A DNA stretch of 64,000 nucleotides. It comes from Planotetraspora sp. A-T 1434 (GTDB lineage Bacteria > Actinomycetota > Actinomycetes > Streptosporangiales > Streptosporangiaceae). The number at the start of each line of letters is the position of its first letter. Within the stretch, counting starts at the first letter, position 1. The DNA lies in NCBI RefSeq assembly GCF_025420585.1, contig NZ_JAOEGB010000012.1, positions 172,869 through 236,868 on the forward strand. Direction: 5' to 3'. Of this stretch, positions 16,967 to 24,788 are shown in pieces. The position numbers were made by a program, and so were the translations under genes. The notes under the pieces were generated by a model. That model had not been told where the DNA came from. It worked only from the letters and a program-made list of their open reading frames with translations, and made no database searches.

Positions 16967-17968
16967 TCAGGATAGTCGGCGGGCGACCTCCGTGGCCCAG
17001 TAGGTCAGGATCATGTCGGCCCCGGCGCGGCGGATGGCGATGAGTGACTCCATGATGACCCGCTCCCGGTCGATCCAGCCGTTCGCCGCGGCCGCCTCGA
17101 CCATCGCGTACTCGCCGCTCACCTGGTAGGCCGCGACCGGCACCTCGACCAGGTCGCGGACCTGGCGGAGGATGTCCAGATAGGCCAGGGCGGGCTTGAC
17201 CATCACGGCGTCCGCGCCCTCGGCCAGGTCGAGCCGCACCTCGCGCAGCGCCTCGCCGACCGGCCCGGCCGGGTCCTGCTGGTACGCGTTGCGGTCGCCG
17301 AACTGCGGCGCGCACTCGGCGGCCTCGCGGAAGGGCCCGTAGAACCCGGAGGCGTACTTCGCCGAGTAGGCCAGGATCGGGATCTCGGCGAAGCCGCCGG
17401 CGTCCAGCGCCTGGCGGATCGCCCCGACCTGGCCGTCCATCATGCCGCTGGGCGCGATGACCTGCGATCCGGCCGCCGCCTGGGCGACGGCCGCCGAGGC
17501 GTACCGCTCCAGGGTGGCGTCGTTGTCCACCTCGCCGGTGTCGGTCAGAAGACCGCAGTGGCCGTGGTCGGTGTACTCGTCCAGGCAGGTGTCGGACATC
17601 ACGACCAGGGAGTCGCCCACGTCCGAGGCGAGGTCCCGCAGGGCGACCTGCACGATCCCCTCGGGGTCGTCGGCGGCGGACCCCCGGGCGTCCTTGTGGG
17701 CCGGCACCCCGAACAGGATGACGCCGCCCACTCCCGCCTCGGCCGCCTCGTGGGCGGCCTTGCGCAGCGAGTCCCGCGTGTGCTGGACGACGCCGGGCAT
17801 CGACCCGACCGGCTGCGGCTCGGCGATGCCCTCCTTGACGAACATCGGCAGGATCAGCTCGGCCGGATGCAGCCGCGTCCCCGCGACCATCCGGCGCAGC
17901 GGGGCCGTACGGCGCAGCCTGCGCGGCCGTGCCGCCGGAAACTCCGCGATCGTCACTGTGGTCTCCAT
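16967..17968 (-). CDS. hemB: Delta-aminolevulinic acid dehydratase (porphobilinogen synthase)
   Basis: A 333-aa enzyme that condenses two 5-aminolevulinate molecules to porphobilinogen. The active-site lysines are in YSAKYASGFYGPFR (about residue 210) and DAVMVKPALAYLDI (about residue 263). The metal-site loop reads SDTCLDEYTDHGHCGLL: Cys at the first and third positions but Asp at the second, intermediate between the Zn-type (three Cys) and Mg-type forms. It starts 6 bp after the cobA/hemD stop. Confidence 0.96.
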   Translation of the reverse strand: METTVTIAEFPAARPRRLRRTAPLRRMVAGTRLHPAELILPMFVKEGIAEPQPVGSMPGVVQHTRDSLRKAAHEAAEAGVGGVILFGVPAHKDARGSAADDPEGIVQVALRDLASDVGDSLVVMSDTCLDEYTDHGHCGLLTDTGEVDNDATLERYASAAVAQAAAGSQVIAPSGMMDGQVGAIRQALDAGGFAEIPILAYSAKYASGFYGPFREAAECAPQFGDRNAYQQDPAGPVGEALREVRLDLAEGADAVMVKPALAYLDILRQVRDLVEVPVAAYQVSGEYAMVEAAAANGWIDRERVIMESLIAIRRAGADMILTYWATEVARRLS

Positions 17969-17974
17969 CCGGCG

Positions 17975-19564
17975 TCACTTGACACGGCGGCGGGCACCTC
18001 TGCGGGTCTGCGAGGGCCTTCGGGGCACCTCACCGGCCGAAAGGGCCGCCTGCCGCTGCTTGGCACCATAGTCCGCCAGGGCGGCGGCCAGGGCCGAAGC
18101 TGACGGCTTGTCGGCCATCACGTCAACCCGCAGGCCGAACTCCTCGGCCGTCTTGGCCGTCTGCGGGCCGATGACCGCGATGACCGTGACGTTGTGCGGC
18201 TTGCCGGCGATGCCGACGAGGTTCCTCACGGTCGACGACGAGGTGAACAGCACCGCGTCGAAGCCGCCGCTCTTGATCGCCTCCCGGATCGGGGCGGGCG
18301 GGGGCGCCGCCCGGACCGTCCGGTAGGCCGTGACGTCGTCGCACTCCCAGCCGAGCTGCGTGAGCCCCGCGACCAGCGTCTCGGTCGCGATATCCGCCCG
18401 AGGCAGCAGGACGCGGTTGATCGGGTCGAGCATCGAGTCGTACGGAGGCCACTCGGCCAGCAGGCCCTCCGACGACTGCTCGCCGGTCGGCATGAGGTCG
18501 GGCTTCACACCGAACTCGACGAGCGCGCGTGACGTGGCCTCGCCCACCGCGGCGACCTTGAGCCCGGCGAACGCCCGCGCGTCCAGTCCGTACTCCTCGA
18601 ACTTCTCGCGCACGGCCTTGACCGCGTTCGCGCTGGTGAAGGCGACCCACTCGTAGCGGCCGGTGACCAGGCCCTTGATGGCGCGGTCCATCTGCTGCGG
18701 GGTCCGCGGTGGCTCGACCGAGATGGTCGGCACCTCCTCCGGCACGGCGCCGTAGGAGCGGAGCTGCTCCGACAGGCCCTGAGCCTGCTCCTTCGTGCGC
18801 GGCACCAGGACCCGCCAGCCGAACAGCGACTTGGTCTCGAACCAGGAGAGCCGGTCGCGCATGCCGACGGCCTCGCCCACGACGATGACGGCCGGCTCGG
18901 TCATGCCCGCGTGCTTCAGGTCGGGGCCGAGCCGGCCCAGCGTGGAGACCACGGTGTACTGCTCGGTCGTGGTGCCGTCGCTCGTGACGGCCACCGGCGT
19001 CGAGTCGGGCTTGCCCGCCGCGATCAGCGCCTTGGAGATCGGCACGGCGTCCGCGACGCCGTTGTAGATGACCAGGGTGCCCTGGCAGGCGGCGTGCGGC
19101 GCCCAGTCCTCCACCTGCGCCGCGTCCACGATCCGGAACTCCGGCACGGCCACCGCCGGCGGGATGCCCGCGTAGGTCAGCACGGCCGTCGCGGGCGGGA
19201 CGCCCGGCACGATCTCGAAGTCGACGTCGGCCTTGGCGCACGCCGTCACCTCGTCGGTGACCGAGGAGAAGAACGACGGGTCGCCGGGGCACAGCCGCAC
19301 GACGGTCCGCCCGGCCTTCGCCTCCTGGATGGTCCGCAGCGAGACGGAGTTCTCCGCCGCGTCGGCGGAGACGTCGACGACCTCCACGCCCTGGCGGCAG
19401 TGGCGCAGCAGCGAGCCGTACGCCTCCCGGTCGAGGACGACGACATCGGCCCTGCTCAGCAGGTCGGCGCCACGCAATGTGAGCAGGTTCTCGTCACCCG
19501 GCCCGGCGCCGACGAATGCGACGAACCCGGTACAGGCGTGTGGACTGTGATTCACGGAGCTCAA
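17975..19564 (-). CDS. hemD: Fused uroporphyrinogen-III C-methyltransferase-like / uroporphyrinogen-III synthase
   Basis: A 529-aa fusion. Residues about 12-245 resemble a SAM-dependent uroporphyrinogen-III methylase (FVGAGPGDENLLTLRGADLL, LCPGDPSFF, EIVPGVPPATAVLTYAGIP). Residues about 255-510 are uroporphyrinogen-III synthase (WRVLVPRTKEQA, FTSANAVKAVREKF, FTSSSTVRNL, VIAVIGPQTAKTAEEFGL). The HemD half makes the macrocycle for heme; a working CobA half would feed siroheme/B12. In the methylase half the usual GRGGEE and THR signatures are not visible, so its activity is uncertain. Start and stop interlock with hemC (ATGA) and hemB. The tail is highly basic. Confidence 0.9.
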   Translation of the reverse strand: MSSVNHSPHACTGFVAFVGAGPGDENLLTLRGADLLSRADVVVLDREAYGSLLRHCRQGVEVVDVSADAAENSVSLRTIQEAKAGRTVVRLCPGDPSFFSSVTDEVTACAKADVDFEIVPGVPPATAVLTYAGIPPAVAVPEFRIVDAAQVEDWAPHAACQGTLVIYNGVADAVPISKALIAAGKPDSTPVAVTSDGTTTEQYTVVSTLGRLGPDLKHAGMTEPAVIVVGEAVGMRDRLSWFETKSLFGWRVLVPRTKEQAQGLSEQLRSYGAVPEEVPTISVEPPRTPQQMDRAIKGLVTGRYEWVAFTSANAVKAVREKFEEYGLDARAFAGLKVAAVGEATSRALVEFGVKPDLMPTGEQSSEGLLAEWPPYDSMLDPINRVLLPRADIATETLVAGLTQLGWECDDVTAYRTVRAAPPPAPIREAIKSGGFDAVLFTSSSTVRNLVGIAGKPHNVTVIAVIGPQTAKTAEEFGLRVDVMADKPSASALAAALADYGAKQRQAALSAGEVPRRPSQTRRGARRRVK

Positions 19565-20472
19565 TGGGCCTGCTCCCCCATCAACGTGCCGGCCCCTTCG
19601 GCGATCATGGCGGCCGCGAGCTCGCGGCCCAGGTCCATGGCCGCCGGAGAAGGTCCGGAGGTGGACTTGCGCACCGACCGGACCCCGTCGACGGCGACGA
19701 CGGTTGCGGTCAGATTCAGAATGTGCCCGTCACCGGACGCGAAAGCACCTACCGGCGCCGCGCACCCGGCCTCGAGGGCGGCGAGGACCGAGCGCTCAGC
19801 GGTCACCGCGGCCCGCGTGCGCGGATCGTCGACGGCGCTCAGCAGCTCGATCAGGTCCGTCCGGGCGGCCAGGCACTCGAGGGCGAGCGCTCCCTGCCCC
19901 GGGGCGGGAAGCATCTCGTCGACCTCGAAGACCTGCGAGATGTCACCGTCACGGCCGAGCCTGCCGAGCCCGGCGGCGGCCAGGACGACCCCGTCGAGCT
20001 CACCAGAGGTTACCTTGCCGATACGAGTGTCCGCGTTGCCCCTGATCGGGACATAGTCGAGGTCAGGCCTGATCATGCGGAGCTGGGCGACCCGGCGGGG
20101 CGACCCGGTCCCGATCCGCGCGCCGGACGGAAGATCGGAGAGCTTCGCCGCGCTCACGAGCGCGTCACGGGGATCGTCCCGGGGCGGGATGGCCGCGATC
20201 AGGATCCGCTCGTCCGGCGTCGTGGGGAGATCCTTCAGCGAGTGGACCGCGAAGTCGATCTCGCCCTCGATCAGCTTGTTCCGCAACTCGCTGACGAAGA
20301 CGCCGGTCCCGCCGAGCTGGGTGAGATTGGCCTTCGTCACGTCGCCGAAGGTCGTCACGCCGACGAGCCGCACCTCACGCCCCGTGAGGGCGGTCAGCCG
20401 GTCGGCCACGATCTGCGACTGGGTCGTCGCCATCAGGCTCTTGCGCGTGCCGAGACGCAGAGGATCGCTCAC
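19561..20472 (-). CDS. hemC: Hydroxymethylbilane synthase (porphobilinogen deaminase)
   Basis: A 303-aa enzyme that polymerises four porphobilinogens. It starts LRLGTRKSLMATTQSQ, has HSLKDLPT (active-site Asp region), IGTGSPRRVAQLR, and the dipyrromethane-cofactor Cys in LEAGCAAPVGAFA (about residue 240). Length is normal. It overlaps the hemA stop and the cobA/hemD start by 4 bp each. Confidence 0.97.
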   Translation of the reverse strand: MSDPLRLGTRKSLMATTQSQIVADRLTALTGREVRLVGVTTFGDVTKANLTQLGGTGVFVSELRNKLIEGEIDFAVHSLKDLPTTPDERILIAAIPPRDDPRDALVSAAKLSDLPSGARIGTGSPRRVAQLRMIRPDLDYVPIRGNADTRIGKVTSGELDGVVLAAAGLGRLGRDGDISQVFEVDEMLPAPGQGALALECLAARTDLIELLSAVDDPRTRAAVTAERSVLAALEAGCAAPVGAFASGDGHILNLTATVVAVDGVRSVRKSTSGPSPAAMDLGRELAAAMIAEGAGTLMGEQAH

Positions 20473-21776
20473 TGGTCCATCTCCATCCGGGAGACGGCGT
20501 CCGGCGCCTTGGGATCGAGGTCGAAGAGCTCACGGAGCGCCTCGGCGTAGTGGTCGCCCGCCGGGGAGGCGGCCAGCCGCTTCACCCGCACGGTCGGCTC
20601 GTGGAGCAGCTTGTCCACGACCCTCCTGACGGTCTGGGTGACCTCGTCGCGCATCCGGCCGTCCAGCTCGGGAAGCCGTGACATGAGCCGGCCGATCTCG
20701 GACTCGACCACTCCGGCCGCCTTGGTCCGCAGCGCGATCACCGTCGGCGTCACCTTGCCCGCCCGCTCCGCTTCCAGGTAGGCCGTGACCTCCTCGGCGA
20801 CGATCCGCCTGACCGCGGCGATCGCCTCGGCCCGGCCGCCGTCGGCCGTGTCGCTTCCCAGCCCGGCCTGCTGCATCGACTCCAGATCGACCAGCGTCAC
20901 GCCTGGGAGCGCCCGGACCCCCGGATCGACGTCGTGCGGGAGCGCCAGGTCGAGCAGGAAGAGCCCGGTCCTGCCGTTCATCGCGGTCGCCACCATCTCG
21001 GCGGTGATCGCTCGGTTCCCCGCGCCGATGCAGGAGATCACCAGGTCGGCCTCGGCCAGCTCCGCGGGGACGTCCGCCAGCTCGGCGGCCCGCCCGCCCA
21101 CGGTCTCGGCCAGCCGTACGGCACGCTCGTGGGTGCGGTTGGCGATCACGATGTCCGTCACGCCCGCGCGGGAGAGGGTCGCGGCCGACAGCGCGCTCAT
21201 CGAGCCCGCCCCGACGACCAGGGCCCGCTTCCCGGCGATCGGGCCCATCACCCGCTCGGCCAGCGTCAGGCCCTCACCCACCAGCGACGCCCCGGCCCGG
21301 TCGATGTCGGTGTCGGCGTGCGCCCGCTTGCCGACCCGGAGGGCGTGCTGGGCCAGCTCGTTGAGCGCCGTCCCGGCCGTGCCCTCGTCCTGGGCCAGAC
21401 GCAGCGCCGTCCGGATCTGCCCGAGGATCTGGCCCTCGCCGACGACCATCGAGTCGAGGCCGCAGGCCACCGCGAACAGGTGCTCGACCGCGCGGTCCTC
21501 GTAGTGCACGTACAGGTGCCGGGCCAGCTGCTCCTGCGGCATGCCGGAGTGCGCGCTCAGGAGACCGGTGACTGCCGTCACGCCGCCGTGGAAGCGGTCG
21601 ACGTCGGCGTAGACCTCTACCCGGTTGCAGGTGGAGACGACCAGCGCCTCGGAGACGTGCTCGTCCTGCCACACGTCGTGCAGCAGCTTGGCGAGCGCGT
21701 CACCGGTGACCGTGACGCGTTCGAGCAGCGCCACCGGCGCGGTGCGGTGGCTGAGGCCGACGACGAGGAGGCTCAT
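20469..21776 (-). CDS. hemA: Glutamyl-tRNA reductase
   Basis: A 435-aa enzyme for the first committed step of the C5 pathway to 5-aminolevulinate. Motifs: VVGLSHRTAPVALLER at the start, catalytic Cys in VVSTCNRVEVYAD (about residue 50), VGEGQILGQIR, and the NADPH domain LVVGAGSMSALSA (about residue 185) with IANRTHERA. I chose the ATG at 21776 (GGAG 7 bp upstream) over a GTG two codons earlier. It follows rex by 25 bp, as in the Streptomyces rex-hemACD operon. Confidence 0.96.
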   Translation of the reverse strand: MSLLVVGLSHRTAPVALLERVTVTGDALAKLLHDVWQDEHVSEALVVSTCNRVEVYADVDRFHGGVTAVTGLLSAHSGMPQEQLARHLYVHYEDRAVEHLFAVACGLDSMVVGEGQILGQIRTALRLAQDEGTAGTALNELAQHALRVGKRAHADTDIDRAGASLVGEGLTLAERVMGPIAGKRALVVGAGSMSALSAATLSRAGVTDIVIANRTHERAVRLAETVGGRAAELADVPAELAEADLVISCIGAGNRAITAEMVATAMNGRTGLFLLDLALPHDVDPGVRALPGVTLVDLESMQQAGLGSDTADGGRAEAIAAVRRIVAEEVTAYLEAERAGKVTPTVIALRTKAAGVVESEIGRLMSRLPELDGRMRDEVTQTVRRVVDKLLHEPTVRVKRLAASPAGDHYAEALRELFDLDPKAPDAVSRMEMDQ

Positions 21777-21801
21777 GATCACACTCCGCTCGCTCGCTCA
21801 C

Positions 21802-22548
21802 TCACATGACCACCCCGTCCGGCCACTCCTCGGCCATGATGGGCCCTCCACTAGCCTTGCGCTGCTCGTGGAACGCAAGAATCTGCAGCTCGATGGATAA
21901 ATCGACTTTACGGACATCTACTCCGTCAGGCACAGCCAGAACGACGGGAGCGAAGTTCAAAATACTCGTGACACCGGCCGCGATGACCCGGTCGCACACA
22001 TGCTGCGCCGCCGTCGCGGGCGTCGCGATCACCACGATGGAGACCCCGCGCTCGGTGATCACGGATTCCAGCTCGTCGGTGTGTTCCACGACCAGACCGG
22101 CGATCCGGTCGCCGACGACTTCCGGATCGGCGTCCAGCAGGCCCGCCACCCGGAATCCCCTGGACACGAATCCTCCGTAGTTGGCCAGGGCTCGCCCGAG
22201 GTTGCCGACGCCGACGATGGCGACCGCCCAATCCTGGGTGAGACCAAGCTCACGCGATATTTGGTATATCAAGTACTGAACGTCGTAACCCACTCCCCGC
22301 GTGCCGTACGACCCGAGGTGGGACAGATCCTTGCGCAGCTTCGCCGAGTTGACCCCGGCGGCCAGCGCGAGATCCTCCGAGCTCACCGTCGGCGTGCCCC
22401 GCTCCGCCAGCCCGTTCAGCGCACGCAAGTAGAGCGGCAGTCGCGCGACGGTCGCGTCGGGAATGCCGCGTTCGCGGGCCTGTGGGATGCGGCGGATCAC
22501 GTGCCGGTGCTCCAGGGGGACGGACGGCCGGTGCGCCCCCGGCCGCAC
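21802..22548 (-). CDS. rex: Redox-sensing transcriptional repressor Rex
   Basis: A 248-aa NADH/NAD+-sensing repressor. It has an N-terminal winged helix (IPDATVARLPLYLRALNGL, then GVNSAKLRKDLSHLGSYGTRG), a Rossmann fold with AIVGVGNLGRALANYGGF, and the C-terminal domain-swap helix LSIELQILAFHEQRKA. The GTG at 22548 leaves about 28 extra residues before the conserved start; the true start may be slightly downstream. An operator-like dyad lies 43 bp upstream and another near-perfect one lies in front of menJ, so autoregulation and control of nuo are expected. Confidence 0.95.
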   Translation of the reverse strand: MRPGAHRPSVPLEHRHVIRRIPQARERGIPDATVARLPLYLRALNGLAERGTPTVSSEDLALAAGVNSAKLRKDLSHLGSYGTRGVGYDVQYLIYQISRELGLTQDWAVAIVGVGNLGRALANYGGFVSRGFRVAGLLDADPEVVGDRIAGLVVEHTDELESVITERGVSIVVIATPATAAQHVCDRVIAAGVTSILNFAPVVLAVPDGVDVRKVDLSIELQILAFHEQRKASGGPIMAEEWPDGVVM

Positions 22549-22590
22549 GAGCGGATGCGACGGATGTCGTAGACATCTAGGTTAGTGCCT

Positions 22591-22608
22591 TTGTGAAGCC
22601 ATGCACAA
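22591..22608. promoter_or_regulatory. Rex operator upstream of rex-hemACD
   Basis: TTGTGAAGCCATGCACAA matches the ROP consensus TTGTGAA-N4-TTCACAA at 16 of 18 positions; the deviations are in the right half (TGCACAA for TTCACAA). It lies between divergent rex and the glutaredoxin gene, 43 bp upstream of the annotated rex GTG. It may also affect the glutaredoxin gene. Confidence 0.8.
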
Positions 22609-22686
22609 AGTGAGTGCCCGTTAACTGTCCCAGGACGGCGCCCCGGTGGCGAATCCGCCCCGCACACCCCGCAATAGGCTGAGGTC

Positions 22687-22935
22687 ATGGCCCCTCGTGA
22701 TCACCGCATCACCCTCCTCGGCAAGCCCGGGTGTCACCTCTGCGACGACGCCCGCGCGATCATCGAGCGCGTCGCGGAGGAGCTCGGCGTGCCCTGGGAG
22801 GAGCGGGACATCACCGCCGACCCCCAGGACCAGGCCGAATACTGGGAGATGATCCCCGTCGTCCTGATAGACGGCGCCCAACACGACTACTGGCGCGTCA
22901 ACGAAGCCCGCCTCCGCACCGCACTGACGGCGTGA
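22687..22935 (+). CDS. Glutaredoxin family protein
   Basis: An 82-aa thioredoxin-fold protein: LLGKPGCHLCDDARAII (CxxC active site at about residues 16-19) and the cis-Pro in EMIPVVLIDG. It belongs to the short DUF836-like glutaredoxins. It is divergent from rex with a 138-bp promoter region that contains the Rex operator. Its own stop codon TGA is the first three bases of a dispersed TGATCATGCA element. Confidence 0.88.
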   Translation: MAPRDHRITLLGKPGCHLCDDARAIIERVAEELGVPWEERDITADPQDQAEYWEMIPVVLIDGAQHDYWRVNEARLRTALTA

Positions 22936-23193
22936 TCATGCACACGTTCCCACATGCACCGTTTCATCTGGCGTTTCGCGTGACGTGATCATGCACGTGT
23001 TCCCGTAGGCGCTGTTCTAACTGGTGCTTTGCGCGGCGTGATCATGCACTGTGCGGCACGCCCGCAGGACGGGCACATCGCATGATCACGAAGCGTCGTG
23101 GCGCTGATCGGACTGCGCGCGGCGGAATCCCTGCATGATCACAACCTGAGAAACCGTACGTCGCGGAGCTTCCGGGGAGACCGTGCATGATCA
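22933..23193. repeat. Six copies of the TGATCATGCA element between convergent genes
   Basis: Forward cores are at 22933-22942, 22986-22995 and 23039-23048, spaced exactly 53 bp apart. Reverse cores are at 23079-23088 (CGCATGATCA, one mismatch), 23132-23141 and 23184-23193, spaced 53 and 52 bp. Forward copies follow the glutaredoxin stop; reverse copies precede the stop of the minus-strand gene at 23216. Flanks share TTCC about 3 bp after the core. No ORF is supported here. Confidence 0.9.
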
Positions 23194-23215
23194 CGGCGAC
23201 TTCGGGTTGTACGCC

Positions 23216-24679
23216 TCAGACGAAGGTGGTGGGGAGGGGGACCACCTTGGCGGCGTTGACGGTGAGTTCGATCACGTTGGTGGCGAGGACGAGCGGCTGG
23301 CGTTCGGTGGCGAAGCGCTCCATGTGGGGCTGGCGCTGGTGCTCGGAGAAGCCGACCTCGTCGCGGTAGAGCTCGTAGACGATGCGCTGGAGAGGCGCGG
23401 ACTTCACGCCGTGGCAGACGAAGACCAGCGTGTCGGGCTCGTTGCGCTGCACCGCCTCAACGGTCTCCTCCGCGAGCTTGTCGAACGCCTCGCCCGAGCC
23501 GTCCAGCAGCGTGAAGACCGTGAGCAGGCCGTAGATGGACGGGGACGGCTTGACCGACCCGCCTCGTGGGGCCGGCGCGGGGCTCTGCCGGGACGCCGAG
23601 CCGAAGCCCACCCCGAAGCTGGCGGCGACCTCCGGCGGAATCTCGGCCCCCGGGAAGACGGCACCCGTGGCCGGCATGCCCTGCGGCTCCGCCTTCGCGG
23701 GAGCCGGCATGCCGTACACGTCGGCGGCCATGAGCTGGCCCGTCGCGGGGCCGCCGAAGTCGTCGAGCGGCTGCATGCGGGCGGCGTAGTCGACCTCCTC
23801 GCCGGCGCGGTACTCGGCCACGAGGTCACCGAGTCCGGAACGGCGGGGCGGAGCCTGGGCGGGCGGGGAAGGCGGTGAGGGCTGTGACGGCTGTGAGGGC
23901 TGTGACGACGGTGAGGGCGGCGAGACCGGCGGCGCGGGCGGGGCCTCCCGGCGGTCGGCTACGCGGCGGCGACCGCTTTCCTCCCACTCGTCGTCCTCAT
24001 CCTCGTCCTCCTCGTACGGCGCGAGCGGTTTGGCCACCGCGTACCAGATCCCACCGGCGGTGACGGCGAGGAGCGCCACGATGACGATCCCGGGGAGCGT
24101 GAGCTCCAGCGCTCCCACAAGCGCCATGCCGGCCGGGGCGAGCACCACGGTCGCGTTCATGTTGTCGGCGTCGTAGTCGTCCCCGTCGCGCCAGCTCAGC
24201 AGGGCCACGGCCAGGGAGATCAGCAACATGACGATCACCAGCACGTGGATGCCCCGCAGCAGCCACTCCGGCCAGATGTCCCAGTGGACCGGGGCGTCCG
24301 GGAGCTGCTTGGTGAACCCGCCGGCGACCGGGTCGAGCAGCATGATGACGACGCCGACGACCGTGAGGGCGATGCCCAGCAGCCACCCGCCGAAGCGGGC
24401 CGACGCCTTCTCCGCGAGGAGTTGCAGGACGCCGACCGCGAGCCAGAGCGGCGCCAGCAGCGAGCCGGTGATCTCGAACGCCCGGAAGGTGACGGACCCG
24501 AATCCGGTCAGGTGGCCGACCGCGATCGCGCCGAGCGAGAGGGCGAGCGCACCCGTGGTGACGCTCCACGCGATCAACCAGCCGGTGGGCTCGTCACGGA
24601 GGCGCCCGATGAGGACGCCGGTGGTGATCCCGGCAAGCAGGGCGCCGGCGAACGCGAGGAGAGCGACAAGGACTTCCAT
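23216..24679 (-). CDS. Seven-helix membrane protein with C-terminal ABM (antibiotic biosynthesis monooxygenase)-like domain
   Basis: About 487 aa from the ATG at 24679 (GGGG 6 bp upstream); an ATG at 24703 is an alternative start. Residues about 1-215 hold roughly seven transmembrane helices. Then come an acidic stretch (YEEDEDEDDEWEE), a Pro/Ser/Gln-rich linker and a low-complexity region. The C-terminal about 105 residues (SIYGLLTVFTLLDGSGEAFD, then PDTLVFVCHGVKSAP, YELYRDEVGFSEHQRQPHM) match the dimeric alpha/beta barrel of the YgiN/ABM quinol-monooxygenase family, probably on the cytosolic side. It is divergent from bldN. Function unknown; the fusion suggests a membrane-linked quinone or aromatic substrate. 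Confidence 0.72.
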   Translation of the reverse strand: MEVLVALLAFAGALLAGITTGVLIGRLRDEPTGWLIAWSVTTGALALSLGAIAVGHLTGFGSVTFRAFEITGSLLAPLWLAVGVLQLLAEKASARFGGWLLGIALTVVGVVIMLLDPVAGGFTKQLPDAPVHWDIWPEWLLRGIHVLVIVMLLISLAVALLSWRDGDDYDADNMNATVVLAPAGMALVGALELTLPGIVIVALLAVTAGGIWYAVAKPLAPYEEDEDEDDEWEESGRRRVADRREAPPAPPVSPPSPSSQPSQPSQPSPPSPPAQAPPRRSGLGDLVAEYRAGEEVDYAARMQPLDDFGGPATGQLMAADVYGMPAPAKAEPQGMPATGAVFPGAEIPPEVAASFGVGFGSASRQSPAPAPRGGSVKPSPSIYGLLTVFTLLDGSGEAFDKLAEETVEAVQRNEPDTLVFVCHGVKSAPLQRIVYELYRDEVGFSEHQRQPHMERFATERQPLVLATNVIELTVNAAKVVPLPTTFV

Positions 24680-24788
24680 GGTGGACCCCATGCTGCCGGA
24701 CATTGCCTTCCGACCGGTAGCCGGTTCCCCAGAGCGGCCCGCGGACCGGAATCACCGTTACGCGAATTGATTACTGTGCTCAGACGGA

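Noticed and set aside
23868..23930. Short GGCTGTGA(G/C)G repeats as an intergenic repeat
   Set aside because: They lie within the Pro/Ser/Gln-rich linker of the ABM-fusion gene and encode it; ordinary low-complexity coding sequence.
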